Origin: Hyphomicrobiaceae bacterium
Lineage (GTDB): Bacteria > Pseudomonadota > Alphaproteobacteria > Rhizobiales > Hyphomicrobiaceae
Direction of reading: 5' to 3'
NCBI GenBank assembly: GCA_020442165.1
Contig: JAGRKV010000045.1
Coordinates: 124,001-188,000 of the forward strand
DNA: 64,000 nt
Below are positions 26,792-35,161 of the stretch, in pieces. Position numbers and translations under genes: made by a program. Every line of letters starts with the position of its first letter. Within the stretch, counting starts at the first letter, position 1. A model generated the notes under the pieces. That model was not told the origin of the DNA, did no database searches, and saw only the letters and a list, made by a program, of their open reading frames with translations.

Positions 26792-28041
26792 GGCCGCACT
26801 CCGTGCATGACACCGTCGCCCGCCGCGCCGGCTTCGACTTCAGCTCGGCCAGTGTCGGCCATCGCCTGTCCCTTGTGTTCGGCGTACCAGATGTCGTGAT
26901 GCTCCTTGGCCCAGTTCGTATCAACCGTGCCCGTGCTCATCGCCTCGAATGCGCCTTCCATCCCGAGCGAGCCGATGTAGGCGTGGCCGATGCCAACAGC
27001 GATGAATATTACCGCTGCAATGCCATGGGCGAGATTGGCGAGTTGTGCCTGGCTGCGCTCGGCTATGAAATCGGGGAACAACAGCACAAACCCGGATACT
27101 GAGATGGCCACACCAAGAATAATGGTCATCAAGAACCAGAGTTTCTGGCCCGCGTTGTACTTGCCCGCGCTGGCGTGGCTGCCGAAAAGACCGCCCGCCT
27201 TGAACAGCCACGAGACGTCGACAGCGCGCGGCGCATTGCCCTTGATGAACAGCACCAGGATTGCGAGGACGGCTGGAAGGAACAGCGGACCAAACAGGTT
27301 ATGTCCCTGCATCGACGCACTGGCCACGACTGCGAAGCCCGTGGGACCGAGCACCGGCAACAGCACCGACTTGCCAAACAAGATAATCAACCCGGACAAT
27401 GCCAGGAGCACGAAGAGCGTCGCTGCGAACCAATGGGCGATACGCTGCGCCAGCGTGAAGCGCGGAATGACTAGTCCACTGCGACCGCCTTCGATCTTGA
27501 TGCGCCCGCGGATAAGATAGAACAGAACGATGGCGGTGAGGACGGCAAGCAGCAGCATGCCGCCATAGTGCACCACCTGATCGTTGCGAATGAGACGCCA
27601 TTCTTCGCCAGCACTCTGGATGAGGACACCCTGTTCCGCTCCGGGCACCACCACCGCGCCGCGCTGACCGTGACGCACGCGATCCCACAGGCTTTCGGTG
27701 ACTGACTCGTTGCCTACCGCATTGCCCGGAACCGTCATGGCAGGCGCTGGCCTGCCGGTCTCGCCCGGCCTGCGAACCGACGAACCGGACGTGTCTGGCA
27801 GGTTGACCGCGTTGGCTGGCGGGCGCACCGAACCGCCGGGCGTTGCCATGCCCTGGCTCTTGATCTGATCTGGGTCAGGAAGTGTCTGCTGAGCATGGGC
27901 AGCAGGGGCGCTGGCCAACACGACTGCGAGTGCCATCAGCACAACGATCGCGCCGGGCCAAGAAGAGACAGACCGACGATCGTTCGTCCTCCAGCCCGGT
28001 GCGATCCTCCGTCCCAATGCGGACAAAGACAGTCGTGCCAT
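26788..28041 (-). CDS. Formate-dehydrogenase-gamma-like cytochrome b
   Basis: 417 residues from the ATG at 28041, with GGGGG upstream. An N-terminal hydrophobic export-like segment (about 25-50) leads to a Pro- and Gly-rich stretch. Four membrane helices follow (about 160-370) in the order seen in FdnI/FdoI gamma subunits: RFTLAQRIAHWFAATLFVLL, MQGHNLFGPLF, the LWFLMTIILGVAISVSGFVL helix, and LAHGIAAVIFIAVGIGHAYIG with heme His candidates. The tail is FEAMSTGTVDTNWAKEHHD. Gamma subunits pass electrons between a periplasmic or cytoplasmic dehydrogenase and quinone. No formate dehydrogenase alpha or beta gene is here. It is the first gene of the operon. Confidence 0.82.
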   Translation of the reverse strand: MARLSLSALGRRIAPGWRTNDRRSVSSWPGAIVVLMALAVVLASAPAAHAQQTLPDPDQIKSQGMATPGGSVRPPANAVNLPDTSGSSVRRPGETGRPAPAMTVPGNAVGNESVTESLWDRVRHGQRGAVVVPGAEQGVLIQSAGEEWRLIRNDQVVHYGGMLLLAVLTAIVLFYLIRGRIKIEGGRSGLVIPRFTLAQRIAHWFAATLFVLLALSGLIILFGKSVLLPVLGPTGFAVVASASMQGHNLFGPLFLPAVLAILVLFIKGNAPRAVDVSWLFKAGGLFGSHASAGKYNAGQKLWFLMTIILGVAISVSGFVLLFPDFIAERSQAQLANLAHGIAAVIFIAVGIGHAYIGSLGMEGAFEAMSTGTVDTNWAKEHHDIWYAEHKGQAMADTGRAEVEAGAAGDGVMHGVRP

Positions 28042-28355
28042 AAGCACCCCCAAGCGTGTGGTTCAGATTTCTAAATCGTCGACTGACATAAGGTGTACCA
28101 CACGACGGGCGGCACTCAATCCCATTCCGGCTGATACTTCACCACGCGCTGCAAAAGACCCGGAGCGATGCGCTGATCGTTCCCGGGAGGCAGGGCCTCA
28201 AACCGGCAGCAGGTGGTATGGTTGATTGTCGCTCCGGTAGCATCTTGCGCACGACTTCACGGCGCTGCTTGAAGTGGCCGGCGACGGCTCGCGCTCCAAC
28301 ATTCTACCGCACCGCCGTGTCTCCATGAAACAGTTCAATGCGATGACTGACACTT
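28042..28355. other. Intergenic region between the MMPL gene and the cytochrome b gene
   Basis: 314 bases between two minus-strand genes. Apart from the inverted repeat at its left end, I see no gene, no terminator with a T tract and no RNA. It probably carries the promoter of the operon that begins at 28041. Confidence 0.4.
28055..28104. promoter_or_regulatory. Inverted repeat upstream of the cytochrome/lipoate operon
   Basis: CGTGTGGT (28055-28062) and ACCACACG (28097-28104) form a perfect 8-base inverted repeat with a 34-base spacer. It starts 14 bases upstream of the first gene of the seven-gene minus-strand operon. It may be an operator or may help form a leader hairpin. No regulator gene adjoins it. 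Confidence 0.35.
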
Positions 28356-30776
28356 TCAGATCTGATCGGAGCGCCTCGGGATGAACCGGCGGATCAGTGC
28401 CGTCGTCGCCGGCAAAATAACCAGCTGACCGATCAGCGCCGCGAACAGGCATACCGCGGTCAGCTGACCAAACTGGCGCAGCGATGGCAGATCGGACAGC
28501 ATCGTGACTCCCAGGCCCAGCGCCAGCACGATTGTGGTCAGAATGACCGCCGGTCCGATGTGGTGCATCGTACGGACCAGTGACATGCGCGTATGCTCGG
28601 CACCACTGCCTTCTGTGAGCCGTGCTTCCTCCAGGTGATAGCGATTGAGGAAGTGAATGGTCGAGTCGATGGCCAGAGAGAACGCCACCGTGATGGCAAT
28701 GATGGAAGCGAACTGCAGCCCCTGCCCGGTCACATAGAGCAGTGTCCCGGTCGCAAAGATCGGAAACAGCGAGGGCAAGACGCTTGCCAGCCCAGCCAGC
28801 CAAGACCGCAACGCAAACCCAAGGAAGATGAAGATCACAAACATATCGCCCACGAGGCCCCAATTGAGTTCGTCAATCAGCCTTGCGGAGTTGCGGGCAG
28901 CGATGGCGGGCAAGCCGGTGACGGCGATTTCATAGCCGGGGTTGGCTGCGCGCACAGGTGCCAATGCACTATCGATCTGTTCCACGACGGGCAGGATCTC
29001 GCTGGCATCGATGTCGGGCATGCGCGCGGTGACAAGAACGGCATGCTCGTCTGCCGCGATAAAGCGGCGCGTCAGATGCTCTGGCAGGATCTTCACGTAG
29101 GACTTGAGTGTTTCGACACTGGTATCGCCCGCCTCGGCTAGCCAGCGCCGCAGACTGTCGAGCGACCAGACATTGCCTAGGCCCGCACGGTGCTGAAGCA
29201 CGTCTTGAGCCTCGGAAATGACTTTCAGCGTTTCAGGATCGTAAAGGCTATGCTGGGCGGGCCACGAAATCATGACGTGGATCGGGTTGGCGCCGGTCAG
29301 TTTCTGATCGAGCTTGGCGGTGCCCGCAAGCGCCTGCTCCTTGTCGGGAACTTGATCGGCAAGGCGGTACATGGGCACCAGCTGGAAATAGGCAATTCCC
29401 GTCGTGATAACGGCCGCGATGCCCAGGGCGGAAAACAGGACAGGCCAGCGGGAGACCCCGCTCACGATGTGCTCGGTGACGTGCTGGAGAACGCCAACGC
29501 CGCCCTCCTCCTCGTCCCGATCACCCACGCGGGAAGCCTTCTCCTGGCGCACCAGCAAGGCTGCCAACGTCGGCACCACGACTGCGACCGCGATATAGGA
29601 TATGCCAACCGCCATCAAAGCTGCGGTGCCAAACGTCTTGATGAGTGCCGATTCGGCGAACTGAAACGACAGAATGGCGAGCGCCGCGTTCATGGCCGTC
29701 AACAAGCAGGCGGGTGCTACATCCAGAACGGCATCTCGCGCGGCCTGTACCCGATCCACTCCCATCAGGATCGAACGGCGGACGGAGAAGACCAGATGCA
29801 TGGAGTCGGAGAAGCCCGATACCAGAATAAGAGGCGTGATGACGTTGATGAAGAGGTTCAGGCGGAAATCCAGTGCACCAATCGCGCCCAAGGTCCACAG
29901 GATTGCAATCGCAGGCCCGGCAACCGCGATCAGCGTCAGCGATATGCGGCGGAAGAAGAGATAAGCAACGACCAGACCGACTATGAACCCCAGTCCATTA
30001 TAGATGAGCCTGTCGCGCTCAACCGCGTTGCGTATTTCCAGCTGCATCACGGGCGCACCGGTCAGCTTGGAGTTGAGCCCGCTCCCCTTCAGCTCGGTGT
30101 CGACGATATTCTGGATGCCGCCGATAATAGGGCGGGCCCCCTTCTTCGCGACCACATCCCGGTCGAGCGAAATGACGATCAGGGCCAGCTCACCATCGGC
30201 GGAAAGGAATTTGCCCGCCACGATGTCGTTCGTCTTCAACCGCTGCACGAGAGCATCGAAGTCCGCGCCCTCCGGCAGCTCATCGGGGACCAGCGGCGGC
30301 GCATAGCCCTTCTCATCCGGTTTATCCCGGGCCGACAACATTGATATCAGGCCGTTCACGCCCTCGGCCAGATTGAGTTCGATCGCCAGGTTGGAAACCC
30401 GCTCGATGTTTTCTCGTGACAGCAGTGTCTTGCCGTCGACTACAACGAGTACATCGAATTCACTTGAGGGGAAGCGGCGATCGATCTCCTCGTACTGGCG
30501 GAATTCCTTGGTGTTGGTGCGGAACAGCTCCGACAATGAATCGTCGACTTTCAGATTCATCAAGCCGAGAACGGCCAGAGCGGTGACGACCGCAATTGCT
30601 AGAGCCGACAGCAACGGTGTCTTGAGCGCGATCAGACCAAGGCGGTCGATCCCGAATGAGAAGCGGTACGCTCGGCGCGGCTCCTCGTTCACAGCGCCAT
30701 GATCCCCCTTGCCCGCAGTCATTGTTGTTTCATGTTTCTGTGCGGTGGCATTTTCCGTCACGTCAGGAGCTGTCAT
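28356..30776 (-). CDS. MMPL/RND transporter (HAE3-like)
   Basis: 806 residues from the ATG at 30776; other in-frame starts lie at 30989 and 30722. The layout is duplicated: one membrane helix (about residues 33-53), a large periplasmic loop, then five helices with a sterol-sensing-like region (LGFIVGLVVAYLFFRRISLT onward). The pattern then repeats, with the second helix bundle at about 650-790 (FVIFIFLGFALRSWLAGLAS). This is the hydrophobe/amphiphile efflux-3 class, which moves lipids or hydrophobic compounds across or out of the inner membrane. Hopanoid transporter HpnN belongs here, but no hopanoid genes are near. The substrate is unknown. The C-terminus is positively charged (IRRFIPRRSDQI). 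Confidence 0.85.
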   Translation of the reverse strand: MTAPDVTENATAQKHETTMTAGKGDHGAVNEEPRRAYRFSFGIDRLGLIALKTPLLSALAIAVVTALAVLGLMNLKVDDSLSELFRTNTKEFRQYEEIDRRFPSSEFDVLVVVDGKTLLSRENIERVSNLAIELNLAEGVNGLISMLSARDKPDEKGYAPPLVPDELPEGADFDALVQRLKTNDIVAGKFLSADGELALIVISLDRDVVAKKGARPIIGGIQNIVDTELKGSGLNSKLTGAPVMQLEIRNAVERDRLIYNGLGFIVGLVVAYLFFRRISLTLIAVAGPAIAILWTLGAIGALDFRLNLFINVITPLILVSGFSDSMHLVFSVRRSILMGVDRVQAARDAVLDVAPACLLTAMNAALAILSFQFAESALIKTFGTAALMAVGISYIAVAVVVPTLAALLVRQEKASRVGDRDEEEGGVGVLQHVTEHIVSGVSRWPVLFSALGIAAVITTGIAYFQLVPMYRLADQVPDKEQALAGTAKLDQKLTGANPIHVMISWPAQHSLYDPETLKVISEAQDVLQHRAGLGNVWSLDSLRRWLAEAGDTSVETLKSYVKILPEHLTRRFIAADEHAVLVTARMPDIDASEILPVVEQIDSALAPVRAANPGYEIAVTGLPAIAARNSARLIDELNWGLVGDMFVIFIFLGFALRSWLAGLASVLPSLFPIFATGTLLYVTGQGLQFASIIAITVAFSLAIDSTIHFLNRYHLEEARLTEGSGAEHTRMSLVRTMHHIGPAVILTTIVLALGLGVTMLSDLPSLRQFGQLTAVCLFAALIGQLVILPATTALIRRFIPRRSDQI

Positions 30777-31606
30777 GCGCCCCGTCAGATTGCATGAGCC
30801 GCATGATCGAACCAGCCAAGCTGCTGGAACAATCTTCTTGCGAATCCTGCGCGGGCGCCGGTCACGTTGCCTTGGGCGCATGGCGAACGCAAGGTTCGGT
30901 TTGGGCCTGCGCCTAGCCGAATCCCGGAGCTGTCGATTATCGAAGGTGAGCGTTGCGGGAATGCCATGCGCCCGGGGTTGCCTGCGCAAGGATGTTTGGC
31001 GTCGGTTGTCCCCAACTCTCCATTCCTTGACGCGCCATACCGCGTTTGGAACCGTGCGGCACCTTCGTCATGATCGTGCCGCTTCCCTGCATGTCCGCCG
31101 GTAGATGCTTGCGTTTCCAACTTTTCGCGTGACTTGGAATGCCACGGAGCGTCATGCTCGTCCTATAATGAATGCTCGTGAGAAAACACCTTGGCAACGC
31201 CCCCGCTGCAGGCCCTACTCGGCCGCTGTAGCCTGGGCAAAGAAAGGGGCTGATGACTGGTCCGGCGATCCCTGGACGGCGCGGATGGGACCGCTCGAAG
31301 TGTGAAATACGTGCACAAAAATTCGCGCATGGTTGTCGCCAAACCAGGCTTGCTGCGATGCAGCATGCGTCGCACCCTTTGTGGAGGTGGCACGAATTCG
31401 TTTGATTTCACTATGAAATGCCCTGCGGTCCTGGGAAATAAAGGGCGCAGGAAATCGGCTGTGAACAAGCGCGGCCGCTAGCGTGCTGCACCGCCACAGC
31501 GATTCGAGAGACTATTTCGTATCTTCGGACTTTCGAATATAAAGAGACAAGCCGCCCGCAGTTAGCGAACGGGGACCGCATAAACCAGATCAGGGAGGAC
31601 CACGCA
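30777..31606. other. Long divergent intergenic region upstream of dsrE3A
   Basis: 830 bases without a convincing gene. Candidate regulatory marks lie in its right half: a 10-base palindrome ACGAATTCGT (31392-31401), and ATTTCA-cta-TGAAAT (31405-31419). AGGGAGG precedes the dsrE3A start. The open frames here have no family resemblance. Confidence 0.4.
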
Positions 31607-32104
31607 GTGTCCCAGACAGAATCCAATCAAAAGAGCATGTCTATCATCGTCACCAAAGGCACGCTCGACTGGGCCTACCCGCCTTTCATCCTGGCCACTA
31701 CGGCCGCGGCGATGGGCGTCAACGTATCGATGTTTTTCACGTTCTATGGTCTGGCCCTGTTGAAGAAGGACCTCGACCTGCAGATTTCGCCCCTGGGCAA
31801 GCCTGATATGGTCATGCCGCTGGCCGGCATGCACATGAAGATGCCGAACATGATCGGCATGCTGCCGGGCGTGAATGCAATGGCGACCACGATGATGAAA
31901 AATCTCATCGCGAAAAAAGGCGTTGCCTCTATCCCGACGCTGCGTGAAGCCGCAGTCGAGAGCGATATCGAAATGATCGCATGCCAAATGACGCTTGACC
32001 TGTTCGAGATGAAGAAAGAGGAAATGATCGACGGCATCAAGCTGGGCGGCGCCGCAACGTATATGGAAAAAGCGTTGGCCTCCGACATCAACCTTTATAT
32101 CTGA
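31607..32104 (+). CDS. dsrE3A: DsrE3A-type sulfurtransferase
   Basis: 165 residues from a GTG with GGGAGG upstream; an ATG at 31637 (MSIIVTKG) is an alternative. The conserved Cys126 lies in IEMIACQMTLDLFEM, the DsrE3 signature. MGVNVSMFFTFYGLALLKK and the Met-rich loop MPLAGMHMKMPNMIGMLPG are also typical. DsrE3A takes up sulfane sulfur and exchanges it with TusA in the cytoplasm of sulfur oxidisers that use sHdr or rDsr. The tusA gene follows 211 bases downstream, which supports this role. Confidence 0.88.
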   Translation: MSQTESNQKSMSIIVTKGTLDWAYPPFILATTAAAMGVNVSMFFTFYGLALLKKDLDLQISPLGKPDMVMPLAGMHMKMPNMIGMLPGVNAMATTMMKNLIAKKGVASIPTLREAAVESDIEMIACQMTLDLFEMKKEEMIDGIKLGGAATYMEKALASDINLYI

Positions 32105-32315
32105 GGCCCCGCAATCTGAAGCGCGAACGCGAGCCTGCCGCTTGGCGTGGTTTCGCTGATTGGTCGCTGGCAGATACCACGCCTGGCCGATCGGCAGTGT
32201 CCCCTGCTCAATGAAGAGGGGCGCCGATCGCCCAATCGCAATTACATCGTGCGGAAGCTCACTCCAGCGCCGCCCATGATTAGCTACAACAAGCACTGAA
32301 GGAAGGAATACACAC

Positions 32316-32543
32316 ATGGCTGACAAGGTTCTCGACGCCAAGGGACTCAACTGCCCATTGCCGATTCTCAAAGCCAAGAAAGCGATTCTGGAAGTGCCGA
32401 AGGATGGCACTCTTGAGGTTCTGTCTACCGACCCAGGCTCGGTGGCGGATTTTCAGGCGTTCTGCCGCACGACAGGCAATACGATGCTTGAAACTGGTGA
32501 GAATGCAGGGGTTTACCGCTTCATCATCAAACACACGGCCTGA
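32316..32543 (+). CDS. tusA: TusA family sulfur-carrier protein
   Basis: 75 residues. It carries the TusA motif with the persulfide Cys13: LDAKGLNCPLPILKAKKAIL. GAAGGAAGG precedes the ATG. TusA receives sulfur from rhodanese or DsrE3 and hands it to the oxidation machinery or to tRNA thiolation. Pairing with dsrE3A in a sulfur and lipoate region points to dissimilatory sulfur transfer. A hairpin terminator follows at 32619. Confidence 0.92.
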   Translation: MADKVLDAKGLNCPLPILKAKKAILEVPKDGTLEVLSTDPGSVADFQAFCRTTGNTMLETGENAGVYRFIIKHTA

Positions 32544-32618
32544 TGAAAGTCTGACATATGTCGGTTGCACTGCAACACGGCGTGTGACATTCAGAATACA
32601 CAATGTTTGATTTCATCC

Positions 32619-32656
32619 AATAGCCGCATCCTTTCGGGGGTGCGGCTATTGCGTTT
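32619..32656 (+). terminator. Hairpin terminator after tusA
   Basis: AATAGCCGCA (32619-32628) pairs with TGCGGCTATT (32641-32650) around a TCCTTTCGGGGG loop, followed by GCGTTTGTG. It lies 76 bases after the tusA stop. The T tract is short, so efficiency is uncertain. Confidence 0.7.
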
Positions 32657-32819
32657 GTGACGCGCGTAACGACTAATATGCACCACTTTGAATGCTGAAG
32701 GGCGCTGTACTCTTTGTAAGCACTTCGCGCCATACGAGCGCGAGACCAAGACGGCTACGGCATCGGGGACTCGGAAATGGACGGATTGGCGGCTGGGAGG
32801 CCGCCTGATTGGGGGGCAT

Positions 32820-34187
32820 ATGCCGACTTTACGTACTTCGATTTCCAGCATGGCGATGATGTTCGCCGCTGCCTGCGCGTTTGCCGTGCCAGCCAACGCT
32901 ACCGAGGGATATGCAGCGGTTGGCTTTGGCGCCCGTCACAAGGCGTTGGCCGGTGCCGGTGCTGCCGATTCGCGTGATGCCACGGCGGCGTCGCTCAATC
33001 CGGCGGGCTTGGTGCATGTCGGCAACGAAATGTCGATGTCGTTCTCGGCCTTCGCACCATTCCGCCAGTTTGAGACGGATGGGCCAGGCCCATTCTTACC
33101 GCCTGGTCAGGAAGTCAGCAGCGACAAGAACTTGTTCTTCGTCCCCAATGTCGCGATGAGCACGACCGCGCTCAAGAACCCAATGTTCGACGTCATAGCC
33201 TTCACGATGGTTGGCAACGGCGGCATGAACACGAGCTATCCCTCCTTTGCCAATGCGGACTGTCCTCTCGGTACCAAGGGCACAGGCGCGTTCTGCATGG
33301 GGCCTGCAGGTGTCAACTTGCTGCAGATGGTGATGAGCGTTGCCGTTGCCAAGCAGATCGCTCCGGGTATCTCCGTCGGCATTGCACCGATGATGGCACT
33401 GCAGGGCTTCCAGGCGCATGGACTTGAGGCATTCAGTGCCTTCTCAGTCGATCCAGCGAATATGGACAGCTACAAGCGCGACTGGACCTACGGCTTCGGC
33501 GTGCGCGGTGGCATCGAGATCGCCCCGATGCAGAACGTCCGCCTGGGAATCACCGGCAACACGCCGATCTGGTCGGAGAACTTTGGCAAGTACAGCGGTT
33601 TGTTTGCTGAAGGCGGCAATTTCGACATTCCTGCCTCAATGCAGATTGGCATTGCTGTTGACATGAACCCGCAGCTCACATTCATGCTCGACTGGCGCCA
33701 CATCTGGTTCAGCAGCACCGATTCGGTTGGCAATCCTTCGACAAACCTCTTGATGTGTGCGCCTGCCTCCGGCAATCCGTACTGCTTTGGTGGTGCGAAG
33801 GGCGCAGGCTTCGGCTGGAAGGATCTCGACGCGATCAAGTTCGGCGTCGAATATCGTGCTCGTCCGTCACTGACGCTGCGCGCCGGCTACGCCTGGAACA
33901 CGCAGCCGGTACGCAGCCGCGATGCGATGCTGAACGTGCTGGCTCCTGCAGTATCGCAGCATCACATCACTGGCGGTCTGGAGTATGATCTGGGTGGTGG
34001 CTATCACCTTGAGCTGGCAGGCATGTTCTCGCCGTCGAGAAGCGTTACTGGTCCCAACCTCTTCAATCCCATCGCATTCAACGGGATTGCGGATTTCGAT
34101 CAGAACATCAAAGATACGATGTGGCAGATGGAAGCCACGGTTGGCATCAAGTACCTGTTCGGCGAAGCGGATGCTCCGCTCAAGTAG
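32820..34187 (+). CDS. OmpP1/FadL/TodX family outer-membrane transport protein
   Basis: 455 residues from the ATG at 32820, with GGGGGG upstream; an in-frame start at 32688 would precede the signal peptide with 44 polar residues. The signal is MPTLRTSISSMAMMFAAACA, cut near ANATEG. The mature start EGYAAVGFGARHKALAGAGA and the NPAGL block (ATAASLNPAGLVHVG) are the FadL hatch signature. The rest alternates beta-strands. FadL porins let hydrophobic molecules such as fatty acids or aromatics into the periplasm. The substrate here is unknown. It has its own terminator at 34218. Confidence 0.87.
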   Translation: MPTLRTSISSMAMMFAAACAFAVPANATEGYAAVGFGARHKALAGAGAADSRDATAASLNPAGLVHVGNEMSMSFSAFAPFRQFETDGPGPFLPPGQEVSSDKNLFFVPNVAMSTTALKNPMFDVIAFTMVGNGGMNTSYPSFANADCPLGTKGTGAFCMGPAGVNLLQMVMSVAVAKQIAPGISVGIAPMMALQGFQAHGLEAFSAFSVDPANMDSYKRDWTYGFGVRGGIEIAPMQNVRLGITGNTPIWSENFGKYSGLFAEGGNFDIPASMQIGIAVDMNPQLTFMLDWRHIWFSSTDSVGNPSTNLLMCAPASGNPYCFGGAKGAGFGWKDLDAIKFGVEYRARPSLTLRAGYAWNTQPVRSRDAMLNVLAPAVSQHHITGGLEYDLGGGYHLELAGMFSPSRSVTGPNLFNPIAFNGIADFDQNIKDTMWQMEATVGIKYLFGEADAPLK

Positions 34188-34217
34188 GTGCTGCACCATT
34201 CAATGCTGAAGCTTCTG

Positions 34218-34250
34218 AGCGCCCGCGATACTGTCGCGGGCGCTTTGCTT
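34218..34250 (+). terminator. Rho-independent terminator after the FadL-type gene
   Basis: AGCGCCCGCGA (34218-34228) and TCGCGGGCGCT (34234-34244) form a perfect 11-base stem with a 5-base loop, followed by TTGCTT. It lies 30 bases after the stop. Confidence 0.88.
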
Positions 34251-34606
34251 TGTGGATGACGATTTTTCAAGTGGTTTGCTTCATGCAGCACGCTGGTGGG
34301 CAATGTGATCCCCTTCAGCTGGTTTTTTGTTTGTTGGCGCGAGCGGGTTTAATGGCTACGGCACGCGCGCCTATTGGTGCCAACCAGCTCCCTATTGGTT
34401 CGGATGCCGTCGTGGTGTGCTGCTGAGCCTGAACGGAACTGGTAAGATCGACTTTGCCAACTAGGCTTCATGGCTGGCAACCAGGGTTACAATTGGCCTG
34501 TTCAGACGAATCTGCTGCGGGACACCTGCGGCATGACCAGCACACTCTTGACAGCAGTGCGACTGGCCCGGATAAGGGCGGTCCAACCTGCCTCCTGGGC
34601 GGGTTC
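34251..34606. other. Noncoding region before tRNA-Val
   Basis: 356 bases between a terminator and the tRNA gene. I see no gene. It must contain the tRNA promoter, but I cannot place it with confidence. Confidence 0.4.
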
Positions 34607-34681
34607 GGGCGGTTAGCTCAGCGGTAGAGCACACGCTTCACACGCGTGGGGTCACTGGTTCAATCCCAGTACCGCCCACCA
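34607..34681 (+). tRNA. tRNA-Val (anticodon CAC), CCA encoded
   Basis: Cloverleaf read directly: acceptor GGGCGGT pairs with ACCGCCC (34671-34677); D arm GCTCAGCGGTAGAGC; anticodon arm CACGC-TTCACAC-GCGTG with anticodon CAC; T arm ACTGG-TTCAATC-CCAGT; discriminator A at 34678 and genomic CCA at 34679-34681. It reads GTG codons, which are frequent in this GC-rich genome. Confidence 0.95.
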
Positions 34682-35161
34682 TGAAGATATAAGCACTTTC
34701 ATGGACTTGATGCGTCTTCGGCCTGAACGCCTGCGATGGCGGCTATGCTTCGGCGCGACCCCCGGGCCGTGACTGTCCGAGGCTTTGACCGGGCCTTGGG
34801 TATCCAACGACGGTCTGCTGGCTGGGAGAGCCATTGAGTTCAGCGGCCGGAAGCGTTGTGCAATTCGTTTTGCAACTGGCGACCTCTGCTGGAGGCCTAG
34901 CCTGGAGCTATCCTGAATTCTCCTGACGAGCCAGCAAACCGCAACCGCTCCGCACTCTTAATTCAGGCGCGCGCTAGGAATGGTGCTCCCAGACAAACGG
35001 ATTTGGGGCGGTGGGCTTTATCGGATTCATGCCGCACCCGGACATCCGGTGGCGGTAAGGAACGTCTGCGTCTAATGTATGGGCGTCCTTATCGAGAGAC
35101 GAGGAAAGTGCCACGCGCGGGTGCCCACCAGCGGTCATCGCGGCATGCAGGTAAGCCAGGA
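34682..35161. other. Noncoding region between tRNA-Val and the chemotaxis-kinase hybrid
   Basis: 480 bases with no credible gene, integrase or repeat of the tRNA 3' end. An in-frame extension of the following gene to 35003 is possible, but its residues are Arg-rich and unlike the family. Confidence 0.4.

Noticed and set aside
26145..26924. Upstream extension of the DsrK-like reading frame
   Set aside because: It covers the NarI/DsrM-like gene in the wrong frame; the ATGA overlap at 26141-26144 gives the natural start.
28023..28039. TGGCACG on the minus strand at the head of the cytochrome operon
   Set aside because: It begins at the start codon, and the -12 GC is missing.
28198..28863. Minus-strand open frame of 221 codons
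   Set aside because: It overlaps the MMPL transporter gene in another frame and has a Cys-, His- and Arg-rich composition typical of a shadow.
31388..31404. TGGCACG followed by TTTG, resembling a sigma-54 promoter upstream of dsrE3A
   Set aside because: The -12 position has no GC doublet at the required spacing from the -24 GG.
34607..35161. tRNA-Val as an attachment site for an integrated element
   Set aside because: No integrase, no repeat of the tRNA 3' end and no change in gene style downstream.
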